NCBI GenBank assembly: GCA_963920575.1
Contig: OY986974.1
Coordinates: 2,418,001-2,482,000, forward strand
DNA: 64,000 nt
Source of the DNA: Narthecium ossifragum
Taxonomy: Eukaryota > Streptophyta > Magnoliopsida > Dioscoreales > Nartheciaceae
Direction: 5' to 3'
The notes beneath the pieces are model-generated. The model saw nothing but the letters and a program-made list of their open reading frames with translations, was not told where the DNA came from and ran no database searches. Positions 24,987-57,938 of this stretch are shown piece by piece. The translations under genes were made by a program, and so were the position numbers. Every line of letters starts with the position of its first letter. Positions within the stretch are counted from its first letter, which is position 1.

Positions 24987-26571
24987 TTCTAATAAACGAT
25001 AAAGTTTTTTTTCTCAAAAAAAAAATGGATGATGCCCAATAATGTTTGTGCTGTGATTTATATATGAAACATCAACTTTGCATATGATTAATCATATTAT
25101 AAAGTTGTCAAATTGTGAAAACAGAGAACTTTGGCGGTTTTAGGACATGGTGCATTCATTCAGGTACATAAGGTGATCCACCAGCCATCACATTGTTCAG
25201 TCTTATTAGCCGCATCAACAGCTTCAAACAGAGTTTCCATGTGCCATTTATTAATTAATTGTACATATTTGATAATATTATATACGCCAGCATATAATCT
25301 AACTGCTTGGTATCCCCGCTTAACCCCATTATCCCCACACTTATTTTAAAACATTAAAAATAATCATTACTATTTTATCTTCATTTCACCTACCACCACC
25401 ATTTTTTTTTTTTTTATTACTATTTCTTAACCCCATTAATCCAAATAAGCTAACCCCAAAATCCTTTAACCCCATTAACTCGGAATAAACTAACCCCACA
25501 CTAAACGCCAAGGGATAAATTCGAAGCTAGTATCATATTTCATGCTCAAAAGGCATTAAAGTATTAAACATTTTTTTTTGCCTCCTTCAAATTGTCTCAA
25601 AAAAGGCCATTTTCACCGAATTTACGGTCTTTAATAGTTATTAAAAATATTAAATAGTCAGAATACCCTTGGACAATTAAGACCAGTGTATTTGTATGTA
25701 GACCAATATCTTATAGATCTTAGCGTACAAGAGCGTTTAAAATAGTTTTATTTTTTTAATCATGATTAAGGCCTTTAATAGGATATATGGGTATTTTGGA
25801 AACAACTCCTATGTTTTCAAAAAAAAAAATATATATCGTGAAGATTATAAGGTGAAATACGATATTTAACATATTTTGAGTGTGAAATGTGATATTAATT
25901 CTTTAATTTAACATAATATCATAGCATTAAACAGATTAGATGGATCACTTCTCTTTTTGATAAACGGATTAAGGCCATTACATAATGTTCCCAACATCTC
26001 TTTCATATCCACTTTATTCTTTTTCCCAGGCGGCTAATTCATACATGGCTGCGCACATCGACCGACTCAAATTAAAGTGGATCAAGCCCGGATTGACACG
26101 CACTGACAGCCACATCAACGCATGACATCAAACTTTACCAACAAACATACGCGGAACAACAGTTGACACGTTAGTTGAGTAATGCCAGTCAATAAAAGGC
26201 ACCTGAAAGATACATTCATCTATCCCTTTCTCCATGGGGACACCACAAATGGGCATTGAAACGTGCATATAATTTGCCCCAAATCTAGTCATAGAATAGC
26301 AATGACTTCAACTAATTTGATCAAATTAATGACACGATGATGTGTAGCTTGACAACTTAATTGATAGTGACGTGCATATAGTCTGGCCCATGTCACCAAC
26401 CACACTAGAGAACCTTTCTTTATATGAGCTCGTAGGGTCTGGAGCACAATTATTATAGGGGATTGGGTTCTGGAGAAAGCATGTGTCCAGGTGTTATTGT
26501 CAGGAGTTAGGAGAAAGTCCATGAGAATATTTAGCTTTAGAATGGAACTTGTTCTTGCAAGCATATCCTAT
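24987..26571. other. AT-rich intergenic sequence, no gene seen
   Basis: A segment near 25310-25510 contains repeated TTAACCCCATTA and CTAACCCCA words that may be a decayed element end. Nothing else is recognisable. Confidence 0.4.
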
Positions 26572-26586
26572 CTTGTTTCCAATCAT

Positions 26587-26936
26587 GGGCGGAGCCACTT
26601 TAAAGGCTAAGGTGAGCTCCAGCCCAAATAGTCTAATTAAAGTTTTAGTCATTATTAGATATATATTAAGTAATATTTAGGTCCAGTCCAGCTTGAATTG
26701 AACCTCAACTCAGGTTAAGTTCAAGCTCAGCCCATAGGAGCCCTATCATATTCAATTAAATGTCTTGAGTGTCACATATTCTAGAAAGAAATAGTATTCA
26801 TTTCTTTTTGGTATACTTTCTAGACCTCCTACATGCATTTGTGTAATTACAGTTATCAAATGAATTAGATAAATTGGTGATTTTTTTTCCCTTTAGCTTT
26901 AGTAAGGCCAGGGCAAAAAAATATCCCGGCTCCGCC
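26587..26936. mobile_element. Small inverted-repeat element with an unusually long target-site duplication
   Basis: The ends are GGGCGGAGCC and its exact inverse GGCTCCGCC(C). On both sides stands CTTGTTTCCAATCAT (26572-26586 and 26937-26951), a perfect 15-bp direct repeat, or 14 bp if the last C belongs to the inverted repeat. The interior is non-coding and AT-rich. Terminal inverted repeats suggest a DNA transposon, but a 14-15-bp TSD is longer than in the common superfamilies. Confidence 0.75.
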
Positions 26937-26951
26937 CTTGTTTCCAATCAT

Positions 26952-27936
26952 TCTCTGTTCACAATGGGGAGGGATGGGTGCGGTTCTTATGATTGTGACC
27001 ATAATCATGATTAGAAGGATAAGATTTTCTATCAATCAAGTGAGTTTGGGATGATTTCTGATATGTTTTGAGAGGGTTTCAAGAAATTAATATATGTTGA
27101 TGGATAAGACAAGGAATTTTTCTTTTTTTTTTACCAGGGTGTCTGAGTTTGGCTCATTCGATCAGTCAAAATAGTTGGCTAATTGAGCCAAACTTGATCA
27201 CTCTGGTAAGTTAAACTTAAACACACACTAATATGACCAAGACCGAATAATTAACTAAAAAGGCATTTAGCTATTGAATGTTTTAACTTTTTTTTGTAGA
27301 AATATGTAAAAAAAAACCGAATATTTTGTTTAAGTTGTTTTGGTCTATTATTATTGCGTGGGCAATCAATAATCCATTTGATGAACTATTGGCAACAGTC
27401 TCATAAAAATTTAAGAATTTCGTTACTAATTTTTCTTTTAATTAAACCTGATCGTCTTGGGTGGATCCCATTTTTCAGAATCCGCATGAGATCCAAAGCC
27501 GATCCGGGTGCCAAACGGATTCTATAGCTCGGTCAATTCACAATCCAAATCCAATCAGCATCAACCTGAATACACACGCTATTTTTTATCTGGATTCATG
27601 TCCAATCAGGCTGGTCGATTTGTGCTTTAATCATAGATTTGTCTCAGCATATTTCTCACGAGAATTATCAATTTTTTTTATGGTATTCCTTACATACACT
27701 TTTTTCCTATTTGTATCTCGAGTTTAATTGTGAAATATTTGAAGAAACATTCAAAGGTTAATTACATAAAATCGCTGAAAGCACATATCGATCACAAAAC
27801 TCCATGAGAATATCATAAAAACCTATGAAAACATTTGATTATATAAAAAAACCCTTTGACATTAACTTAATACAAACATATAGATATAATTACTAAACTA
27901 CCTAGGGTACAATAGGTATATCAATGTATTCTTTAT
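26952..27936. other. AT-rich intergenic sequence, no gene seen
   Basis: Poly-A and poly-T runs and short frames only. A GAGTTTGGCTCATT...AATTGAGCCAAACTT inverted pair around 27147-27193 could form a hairpin. Confidence 0.4.
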
Positions 27937-28068
27937 GGGTGATTTTAAATGTACCACACAAATGTATAAGAGCACCACATTTTTCAAATCTCTAACTCAT
28001 CAATGTCTAAGTGCACTTTAGAAAATGTGGTGCACTTATACATTTACGTGATGCATTTAAAATCACCC
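27937..28068. mobile_element. 132-bp fold-back MITE
   Basis: GGGTGATTTTAAATG at the left is inverted at the right (CATTTAAAATCACCC), and the arms continue with ATGTATAAG.GCACCACATTTT. The flanks are ATTCTTTAT and TTTCTTTAT, a 9-bp duplication with one mismatch. The whole element could fold into a single hairpin. Confidence 0.75.
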
Positions 28069-28439
28069 TTTCTTTATTCTCTCATCCAAATATCCAAGTG
28101 TATATTAACCATTTCACAAATTAATCATCCATATTTTTCCATAATTAAGTTTCTAAATTAGACCGAATGGATTTTTATGAAATAATTATATATTTTATGA
28201 GGGTTCTTTCATATTGTCACAAATATCAGGAGTTTTTTTAATATTAGATATCTTTTGTATTTTATAATACAGATAATTGTCATTTAGTCTCTTTAGGAGA
28301 TCTTATTTACTCTGTAGTCCCCTTACTAAGTTTTAAGTCATTTAGTCTCTTTTTTAACAGCTGTAAATTTTAATGTATAAAGTGCCCTTCTATCATCTCT
28401 CTCCACTTCCCAGCAGGCTCTGTCTTTCCCGAGTGTCCG

Positions 28440-29095
28440 ACGAACCAAAGTGTCCGGCGAACCACTTCCCAGCGTGATGGAGGTGGCGATGGAGATCGGA
28501 GGTGGTGATGGCGGTGGCGATGGAGGTGGCGATGGAGGTGGTTTGGCGATGGAGATTGGACGAGGTGGTGGTTTGGCGTTGGATCCGATGGGATCAGATC
28601 GCATCGCGAAGAAGAGGAGGCGACGCGACGCGACAGGATCGGGCGAACGGGACTGACGGCGAGCGCTCGGGATCGGACGGCGGCAAGCTGGGATGGAGGT
28701 GCGGATACGCGGCGAGCTCGGATGGAGCTGGGATGGAGGTGGGACGGTGACCGCGAGATGGGGTCGGCGATGGCGGGATGGATCCGCGGCGAGCTCGGAT
28801 GGAGCTGGGATGGAGGTGGTTCGGCGAGATCGCCGCCAAACCCATCACCACCTCGTCCAATCTCCAGGACGGCGATGTTGGGACGGCGACGGCAAGATCG
28901 AGTCGGCGATGGTAGGATGGAGCTGGGATGGATCCGCGGCGAGCTGGGATGGAGGTGGGTCGGCGAGATCGCCACCAAACCTATCACCACCTCGTCCAAT
29001 CTCCAGGACGTCGATGTCGGGACGGGGGCGGCGACGGCGGGATGGATCCGAGGCGAGCTCGGATGGAGGTAGGATGGAGGTGGGACGGCTTGGAT
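28440..29095. repeat. GC-rich island with tandem sub-repeats
   Basis: The sequence is dominated by GGCGATGGAGGTGG, GGCGAGCTCGGATGGAG and GATGGATCCGCGGCGAG words. A 139-bp unit starting TCGGCGAGATCGCC is repeated at 28821 and 28960 and includes CACCACCTCGTCCAATCTCC. Long open frames in several phases follow from the composition and repeats. I see no protein domain. Confidence 0.6.
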
Positions 29096-29194
29096 TTTAT
29101 ATTAAAAAAATCCAAATAAGAAAAAGCTAAGGTAGACCTACAGAGAAAATGATGAAAATAGGGTGAAAACAAGATAGGAAAAATGGTAGGGTAA

Positions 29195-30620
29195 TTGTTG
29201 TTTAGTCTCTTTGAAAAATTGAGAAGTAACTATAATATTTTTTCAAATTAAAAAGTAATTATCATATTTTTTCAATATTGAAAAGTAACTACCTGCATTT
29301 TTTAGATATTTTTTTACACATATTTCCGCAAATCGAAAAGTAACTAGAAATATTGGAAAATAACTACAGATATTGAAAAGTAACTACCAACATTTTTTTA
29401 GCTGATTTTTGCACAAATTTTCCCAAAATTGAAGAGTGACTATGAATATTGGAATGTAATTACCAATACTGAAAAGTGACTACAAATATTGAAAAGTAAC
29501 TACCAACATTTTTTTAGATTATTTTTGCATATATTTCCCCAAAATTGAAAATTGACCACAAATAGTGGAAAGTAACTACAAAATATTGAAAAGTAACTAC
29601 CATCCTTATTTAAGCTGATTTTTGCACATATTTTCCCAAAATTCAAAAGTGACTACGAATATTGGAATGTAATTACAAAATATTGAAAAGTAATTACAAA
29701 TATTGAAAAGTGAATTCCCCTACAAAAATTGAAAAAATTAACCACCGTGAAAAGTAACTACCAATTAAGTCAGTCATATTTTTTTGAAAAGTAATTACCG
29801 TGAAGAAGGGCCTCAAAATTTTTCTTCATTTATCCTTTATTTTTCTTATTTTAGTTGATTTTTTCACATATTATTGGTGAAAAAGTAACCACCATGGAAA
29901 GTTACTACCGCGAAAAGTAACTACCGCGGAAAACAAGTACGCTAGAAACTAAAGATTTTTTTGTCATTTTCAAAAATGCAAAATAGAATTCCCCTACTAA
30001 TTTTCTTGATTTTCCCATAGTTTCCTTATTTTAACTAATTTTTGCACTTATTTTTTGTGAAAAGTGATTACCGTGGAAAATAACTAATAAAATTGTGGAA
30101 AGTAACCACCACTTAAGTCAGTACTATTTTTTTGAAAAGTAACTACCGTGGAGAAGGGGCCGTCACTATTTTTTCAGCTATTATTTGTGAAAAGTAACTA
30201 CCAAAATGAAAAGTGACTACCATAATGAAAATGAATAGTAACTACCACTTAAGTCAGCCCTATTTTTTTGAAAAGTAACTACCGTGGAGAAGGGACCGTC
30301 ACTATTTTTTTCAGCTATTATTTGTGAAAAATAACTACCGTATTTTTCCCAATATCGAAAAGTAACTACCAAAATGAAAAGTGACTACCATAATGAAAAT
30401 GAATAGTAACTATAATAATGCAAATGAATAGTAACTACCAAAATAAGAAGTGTAATTTCCCCACTAATTTTCTCGATTTTTCACATATTTTCCTTATTCT
30501 AACTGATTTTTTTCACACATTATTTGTAAAAAATAACTACAGTGGAAAGTAACTTCCATATTTCATGAAAAATAACTGCCATATTGTATGAAAAGTAAGT
30601 TCCATATTTTTCACAATATT
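29195..30620. repeat. Degenerate GAAAAGTAACTACC array
   Basis: Over about 1.4 kb the motif (T)GAAAAGTAACTACC(A/G) and variants recur dozens of times, separated by AT-rich spacers such as TTTTTGCACATATTTTCCC. In the second half a higher-order unit is visible: CCACTTAAGTCAG, TATTTTTTTGAAAAGTAACTACCGTGG (spread over two words), GAGAAGGG.CCGTCACTATTTTTT, repeated from about 29760, 30110 and 30235. No coding frame is present. Confidence 0.8.
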
Positions 30621-30769
30621 TTCCATTATTTCCTTATTTTTCCACTATTTTTTTTTCCAATTTTTCACAATATTCAAGTATTTGTTTTCTATTTTTTTAA
30701 TTATTTCCACGATTTTCTACCTATTTTTTATACTTTTGCCAGCTTTTTCTCTGCTATCCTCTCACTCCT

Positions 30770-31195
30770 TCGCTGGGTCGTCGTCCCCGATGGATGTCGC
30801 GACCATCGCGACGGCATCACAAGGACCGGCGACGGACGGCGACGGCGAGCTCGGTCTCGGGACGGCGAGATCGGGATCGGGACGATGAGCTCGGGATCGG
30901 GATCTTTGGGGGATCGGACGGCGAGCTCGAATCGCGATCGGACGGCGGCGCGCTTCGCGACGGACGGGATGGGTCGGGGAGATGATCGAACGGGATGGAT
31001 CGGCGACGGAAGAGGAGATCGTCGACGGCATCGTGACGGACGAGATCGTGATGGAGGAGAAGATCGGCGTCGAACAGCGACGTCGGGACCTGGGGGGGAT
31101 GATGGGGCGTTGGATGCTGACCTCGGGACCTGGGAGGGACGACCGGGCGTCGGACGCGCGACGTCGGGACCTGGGGGGACGGGGGGGGGGGGGTT
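30770..31195. repeat. Second GC-rich repetitive island
   Basis: The island is built from GATCGGGAC, GGCGAGCTCG, GATCGTGACGGAC and GGGACCTGGG words and ends in a run of 13 G residues. Its composition is like the island at 28440-29095, and the two bracket the GAAAAGTAACTACC array. The open frames here are low-complexity (Gly/Arg/Asp-rich) with no recognised domain. Confidence 0.55.
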
Positions 31196-31197
31196 TA

Positions 31198-31609
31198 GCC
31201 TCCGTTTGGGCGTGCGTTGCGTTTTTTATGACTGTGGTGAGGTGTGGTGTGTTTGTAAACTATGGTGAGGTGCGGTGCAGTAACGGCTTAAAAACTAGAA
31301 CCTGTTTGATATGACAAGTTAATAACTGTGGTAGAAAAGTGTGTTCATGTAATTTGTTGTTTGGGTATGCGTTTATTTTTAAATGTACAGTGTAAAATAT
31401 TAGTTTGTTATTTTGTTTCTGTGTTTGTTACGCCGCAACCAAGGTGTGGCCAAATGGAAGCACATATAAACTGCTTCGTCTCTGACGCAGTTTTGACGTG
31501 GTCTCCACCAGTCTGTTATTATTCCCAAACGGGATTTTTGTAAACGCGACTGCGTTCGGTCAAAAAAAAAGTGCGTTTGGACAGCATGAACGCACACCCA
31601 AACGGACCC
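31198..31609. mobile_element. Tourist-like (PIF/Harbinger) MITE
   Basis: The left end GCCTCCGTTTGGGCGTGCGTT and the inverted right end GGGTCCGTTTGGGTGTGCGTT match closely. TTA flanks both sides (31195-31197 and 31610-31612). At 412 bp without coding capacity it fits a Tourist-type MITE. Confidence 0.75.
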
Positions 31610-31829
31610 TTAGTCGGGCTGGGTTTAGTGGAGGGTTTAGACTTAGGGTGGGGTTAGGGTGTATATAGATAAAAGATAGGGGGTAGTTTTATCTTTTTCA
31701 TCTACAATGGTACTAAAAGACTTAAGATCTTCTATAGGGGACCAAATAACAAGTTGGTCTCTAATAATAGACCATTTGACAAATCCCTTTTATAATATAA
31801 CTCCGTATATAAATAAAGAGTGCTGATTT

Positions 31830-32215
31830 ATGTATATGTGGATGTGACATGTGCATTATACATGCTCGAATTGACAGTGGATTACTGATTCTTTTACTTA
31901 TTCCATCGGTGGATCACAACAGATGGACTACATAAAAGAATTGGTAGTGTCGACTACCCCACTACCGATTGAATTATTTATCTAGTTATACCGATTGACT
32001 CTATCAATCAATCAGTACCTCGCTGCTTGTATAATTCAATCGAAAGTGAGCTACTGATTCATTGACATAGTCCATCGGTAGACCATCGGTGATGAATTAC
32101 TGATTAGGTGGCACGTTCGTCACACATGCCATTTGTCCATTTGTCCATTTGTCCATTTGTCCATGTACGCAAAACATTATTTATAAATAAATAATTGTTT
32201 CAAGAGTGTATACTA
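31830..32215. repeat. Dispersed repeat upstream of the helicase gene
   Basis: The sequence shares its head (AGTGCTGATTTATGTATATG), the ACTGATTC.TTGACATAGTCCATCGG words and its AT-rich tail with the cluster at 927-1720. It contains four perfect copies of the 8-mer ATTTGTCC at 32131-32162. No termini are defined. Confidence 0.55.
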
Positions 32216-32277
32216 CGCGTAGACGTCCAACGGTACAATCGAGTCTTTTTTGAGTCCAGACTCTTGGAATCGGAGAC

Positions 32278-32285
32278 TATATATA
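32278..32285 (+). promoter_or_regulatory. Candidate TATA box of the helicase gene
   Basis: TATATATA in ACTATATATACACAG stands 75 bp upstream of the proposed start codon at 32360. That leaves room for a short 5' UTR. The position is consistent, but transcription was not observed. Confidence 0.5.
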
Positions 32286-32359
32286 CACAGGCCAACTCCT
32301 CCGTCTTCGTTTCTACAGCGAGAGATTCTCTGAGGTTTCTCTAGGGTTTTGGGGAAGAG

Positions 32360-53356
<20,997 letters not shown>

Positions 53357-54003
53357 GTATGTTAGATGTAGCACACTATAATGTTGGTTATATTACTCCT
53401 CTTTTAGTCGACATGAAAATATATATTGGTTATTTGCCTCTTATTCTGCATATTGGTTCAAGTAATTGAGGATTTTAGCGAAGATAAAATCCATATGCCT
53501 AGCTCACTCCGTTGATTGAAGTATGCCTCTAAGAATTTTTAAGGTTCATGCTCTTTGTTCAACGGGTCTACAAAGTGAGGCATGAAAATTGTGAATACAT
53601 GAGAATAAACAGAGCATAGATATAACTTGTGAAATATGGTGCTATTTTTAATTACATCAAACATTATTCGAGAAGTATGCTTGACAGGAACATCTTGTTA
53701 TGTATATAAAGTTCTTTCAATGGATGTGCGCTGGTCACTCTCATCCCTTGCTGCAATCTAAGTCTTTGTGTATTAAGATGTTTCATATCTTGATGTACAA
53801 TACTAGGGAAAGTGAAAATGGTATATGTGTGCTGGCTACTCTCCGTTAGTAGAAGTCCAAGCTGGGCCCTGCCGGGCCAGCTTGGCATGCCACGTGGCAT
53901 GCTTTGGTGGGCTCATGTTGTGCCTAGCCCGGCCTGCCAGATTGATGGGCTCATGCCGGGCTTGGCCCACGTAGCCAAAGCCAAGCCTAGTACAACCTAA
54001 GGC

Positions 54004-54182
54004 TAGGGCTGTAATTGAGCCGAGCTGAGCCGGGCTTTGGCTTGCTCGAGCTCGAGCTCGGCTCTTTTAGTCGGGCTCGAGCTTGAGTTGAGCCTCAAAA
54101 CTTAGCTCGAGCTCGGCTGGCGATAGAGAAAGCTTGGCTCGAGCTCGGCTCGCGAGCCTCTAAGCCAAGCTTTGAGCCGAGC

Positions 54183-54218
<36 letters not shown>

Positions 54219-55701
54219 GTTGGACTAGACACCACCCGGGTATTCTTTTACCGAAAAATACCTAATTTTTAAAGGGATAATTATTTTTGAATCCCAAAAA
54301 CTTCTTAAATTATAACTGTACCCCTACATTCTTTAGGTTCACATATATACCCTTGAAAACATTGAAAAAATATTAAGCATACCTCTCCGTTTAAGCCCAT
54401 CTATCCATCTAATCATGGGGAAAAGTTTACTTAATTAACCATTCAAAGTTACTTAATTACAAATGTACCCCTACATAAGTGACTTTTGTCATGATGTCGG
54501 TAACAGCGTTAGGAATATTCCCTATTTATTCGCCGAGAAGTAACTCGGGGGCATGGTTAGCATTTTTTCAATGTTTTTAGGGGTACATATGTGAGGCCAA
54601 AGATTATAGAGGTGCATTTGTAATTTTAGAAGTTTTGGAGGATTCAAAAGTAATTATTCCATTTTTTAAATTCAGACTTGTCTCGAGATGTGGTTACATG
54701 AGATTAGATCCAAAACTAATTAATCACCTGGTTTTCAAATCTAAAATAAAAATAGATAACAATATTAAAAAGGTAAAACATTGGCTTTATTTTAGGGGAC
54801 CGACTTAATCCTCTCTCCAGTCTCCGGCAACATCGTTATTGACTTTTGGCGATGGACTACATCGCCTTGACCGCTCAACCTCACGTTCTCACAAATCAAC
54901 GTACGATCGCACAAAGGCTTCGATTTCTCACTATATTAAAAACTCTAGACAAGGTTTGATGTGCAGCCCACGGCAGAATGGAATGGATGCATATATTTTA
55001 TGCCGTTATGCAAGATTGAAGGTTAAAGAGTTCATGTTGTTGATTGGAAGGAGAGAGAGAGATGCTGTTGATTGGAAGGAGAGAGAGAGAGAGAGACAAA
55101 ATAGACGTAGCCCCATTTAGACCCTAATCAATGCCATTATGTACTACAATCCAACGACAACCTTAACCCCATTGCGACCCTAATCAAAAGCATCTCTAAA
55201 CAGATAAATAAGAAACTAAACTTGAAATCATGGTGAAGGATGGGGAGGAGAACGGCGGAGAGCGATTAGTTGGCGAAGAAGGATAGAGGACGATACAAGT
55301 GGATGACTACTAGGGGTGCTGCAGAAATTGTGATGAAGGATGTGGAGGAGAAAGGCCATGGCGTGAGGCTTAGCGGTGGAGGGCAATGGAGTTCGTCGCC
55401 GAAGCCTGAGAGATGGTCCGACGAGATAACGATGTTGTCGAAGAGATAATGAAAGTGCGTACAATTTCCCTAAAAATAAAGTCGGGTATTTTTTAAAAAG
55501 TTGCGTATTATGTATATAATTAACAAATTTTATTATTAAAAAAAACTTAATCGAGCTTTCGAGCCTAATTGAGCCGAGCCCAGGGATTAAGGAATGAGCC
55601 GTATTTGTGGCTCGAACTCGGCTCGAGCTTGAGCTTGAGCCGAGTTTAGTCAAGTTTGAGCTCGAGCTACTTGCGAGTAGCTCCATTCGTTTACAGCCCT
55701 A
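54004..55701. mobile_element. Non-autonomous hAT element, GCTCGAGCTCG family
   Basis: Ends are TAGGGCTGTAATTGAGCC and (inverted) TAGGGCTGTAAACGAATGG. Flanking octamers CCTAAGGC and CCCATGGC agree at 6 of 8 positions. Subterminal AGCTCGAGCTCGGCT words match those of the element at 47261-48181, so both belong to one family. A (TA)n microsatellite (about 54184-54213) and a MULE-type insertion (54274-54661) lie inside. Confidence 0.75.
54274..54661. mobile_element. MULE-type fold-back MITE nested in a hAT element
   Basis: The arms are an extended inverted repeat of about 120 bp starting GGGATAATTATTTTTGAATCC on the left. They are flanked by ATTTTTAAA and ATTTTTTAA, a 9-bp duplication with one mismatch. 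No coding sequence. Confidence 0.65.
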
Positions 55702-55992
55702 CCCATGGCCTTGGAACGCTGGAACATAGGCCAGACTTGGCACGGACATGCCAATTTGAATGGGCCCTCATAAACCCACGGTGATGCGACCCACCGCCAT
55801 CACCCACCATCCACGACGTAGATGGCAACGCGGGGAAAGCTCTGGCGATCACCAAAAAATTCACAAAAAAATAGTTCATAGATAGATTTCATAGATTAGA
55901 GTACTAAAAGGGTTACAAATTCACGTTTTACGTCTAGAGATCTCGTTAGAGATGGAAGGGCACCAAAGAAGTTGATGAGGGGCTAGGGGAGG

Positions 55993-56388
55993 TAGAGGTG
56001 GCAAAACGGGTTGACGGGTCGGGTCGAGATCGATTATCTCGACCCAAAGGCCCAACCCGAACCCGACCCGTTTATAAACGGGTCAACCCATACCCAACCC
56101 GCCTGACCCGTTTAATAAACGGGTCTGGTTCACAACAGGTCGGGTCGGGTCAAACACACTATTCCAACATTAATTTTCTATTAAAAACATCAGTTTATAA
56201 GTTAACGGGTCACAAGTCGTTAACGGGTCGGGTCACGGGTTACCATCCACAACCCGAACCCGACCCGGTTATTGACGGGTCAGTGACGGGTAAACCCGAA
56301 CCCGACCCACACCCGAATACCCCAAACCCGCTAAATTCGGGTCGGATTGGGTCGGGTTCACTGGTTAAGGGTCCAATTGCCATCCCTA
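55993..56388. mobile_element. Non-autonomous hAT element with ACCCGACCCG repeats
   Basis: It starts TAGAGGTGGCAAAACGGG and ends CAATTGCCATCCCTA. A perfect 8-bp duplication AGGGGAGG flanks it (55985-55992 and 56389-56396). The interior is dense in CGGGTCGGGTC and ACCCGAACCCGACCC words. Confidence 0.88.
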
Positions 56389-56396
56389 AGGGGAGG

Positions 56397-57129
56397 GCTG
56401 TAGGAGAACGCGGAGACGTCGGAGAGCACCTAGGCGATCATGGAGTCGTCAGAGGCTGGGGGAGGGCCGGAGGAGAGCACCGAGGCTAGAGGAGAGGCAA
56501 GAGGAGGGCTGGAGGAGACCACGGAGGCCGGGAAGTGCTAGAGGAGGCTCAAGGTGTGTGCGAGGCTGGAGGGGTGCAACGATGCTGGAGAATGGTGGCG
56601 AAGACCTAAAGCGGGCACGACGACAGCGTCGGGGGCGTCGAGGCCGGCGGTCCACCACCACCGGTGAGGAGGCTTGAGACCGGAGCCATGGGGGAGCCGG
56701 AGGAGCTGTGGGTCGATGTTCCCGAGGATGCAGGCTAGAGGGTCCATGGTATGGCCAGAGGAGGGTCGCCAATCGCCGTTGAAGGTCGCGGGATGGCCGG
56801 TTGGAAGAGAGAGAGAGGCAAGAGAGTTAGGAGAGAGATTGAGAGACTGAGAGCGGTGAGAGGAGAGAAATTTATATATAGAGAGAGATAGTGGGTTTAG
56901 ATATTTTAGAAAAAATATTAAAAAATTTGATAATGAAAATTCAAATATTGGATTTCAAATGTGGCTAGAATAAAAGGGAAAGTTTTTGGAATTCGAAATT
57001 TTTCTAATGTCAAATGAATGGTCCACATTAAATAATTAAAAGATTTTAATAGATAGACTAATTAGTACGAAACCAAGTTGAGTGGTTAACTACATATTAA
57101 TTAATTTAACTTAAGTACCTTAGTTATAT
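56397..57129. other. GC-rich segment between hAT insertions, no gene supported
   Basis: Sequence to about 56860 is GC-rich with GGAGAGC and GAGGCTGGAGG words and ends in GA repeats. After that it is AT-rich. Open frames on both strands have no recognisable domain. Confidence 0.45.
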
Positions 57130-57136
57130 TAAATAG

Positions 57137-57430
57137 TTAATTCATATCTAGATTTTCAAAATCTGCTGCAATATCGACAACAAGGCTTTGTCGTTTGTCA
57201 GCTGCATCGTTCCAGTTCTTCAAGCTCATTAGCGTCTTTAGTATTTTCGAACTCAGCCTGCTCCATTGTTCATCAAGTATCTTGGCGCTTGCAATAAAAG
57301 CAGATTTCGATGCTGCAATAGACACTAGAACTGTTAGTAGATCACATGCTATGATGGAAATCATGAGAAAAGATCTTTCATGTGTTCCCAACCATGCTAA
57401 AATATTCAAACTATCCATCCCATCCAATAT
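57137..57430 (-). pseudogene. hAT transposase C-terminal dimerisation domain (decayed)
   Basis: The minus-strand frame reads LNILAWLGTHERSF, IIACDLLTVLVSIAASKSAF and LDEQWSRLSSKILKTLMSLK. This corresponds to the hATC dimerisation domain of plant hAT transposases (RICESLEEPER/DAYSLEEPER type), where the core is usually a VSTVASESAFS-like motif. It belongs with the pieces at 59338-59601 and 59826-60268. The MULE-type insertion at 57939-59006 separates it from them. Confidence 0.75.
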
Positions 57431-57938
57431 CTATATGTAAGAAATTCAGTAAAATCAGTATCTATATATTTATTATGTCTGGATTTACCAAAACTTATCG
57501 CATATGCTTTTTGTTTACCTTTGCGTGCTGCCAGCAATAACCATGTAGGATTTGAGGGTTTGGAGTTGCCAGAAAAAAATGAACCGGAGAAGATACTATT
57601 TTTTTTATTTACTATTATCATATTAGACATATATGGGTGAAATAAATCAAAAGAATCTTTTTTTTACGTGATCAATAGTAACTAGCGCGGTCATTAAAAG
57701 TTTTGATATCTCATGTATCAGTACTTTTAAACCGCTTAAGTTAATTTTAGGATCCATAACAGTTTATAATTTTAAAACAAGAGGTATATAATTCCAATAT
57801 TTTTTAAAATTTTCCTCCATAGAAACACATGCTTGCTTAAATAATTGGTTATCTTTATAAGAGGGGAAAAAAAGCGATATTATATATTTGGCTAACCACA
57901 AGACATGAAGTGGGATAATAAACACCAGATAATAAATA

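Larger units (their letters stand above)
28280..31790. mobile_element. Possible large non-autonomous MULE-type element
   Basis: The left segment (GTCATTTAGTCTCTTTAGGAG, then TGTAGTCCCCTTACTAAG) and the inverted right segment (GTCAAATGGTCTATTATTAG, then TTTGGTCCCCTATAGAAG) show the same order of motifs and resemble the FGTC-AATGGTC ends of plant Mutator-like elements. No exact target-site duplication could be fixed. It would contain two GC-rich islands, the GAAAAGTAACTACC array and a nested MITE at 31198-31609. Confidence 0.35.

Noticed and set aside
28370..28999. 209-codon minus-strand His/Pro/Ser-rich frame
   Set aside because: Its sequence follows the GC-rich tandem sub-repeats and all frames in both directions are open to a similar extent.
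30588..31268. 226-codon plus-strand frame with a hydrophobic start and Asp/Arg/Gly-rich end
   Set aside because: It runs from the AT-rich GAAAAGTAACTACC array into the second GC-rich island; composition changes abruptly at the border and there is no domain.
56449..56772. 107-codon minus-strand Arg/Pro-rich frame
   Set aside because: GC-rich low-complexity sequence between two hAT insertions without any motif.
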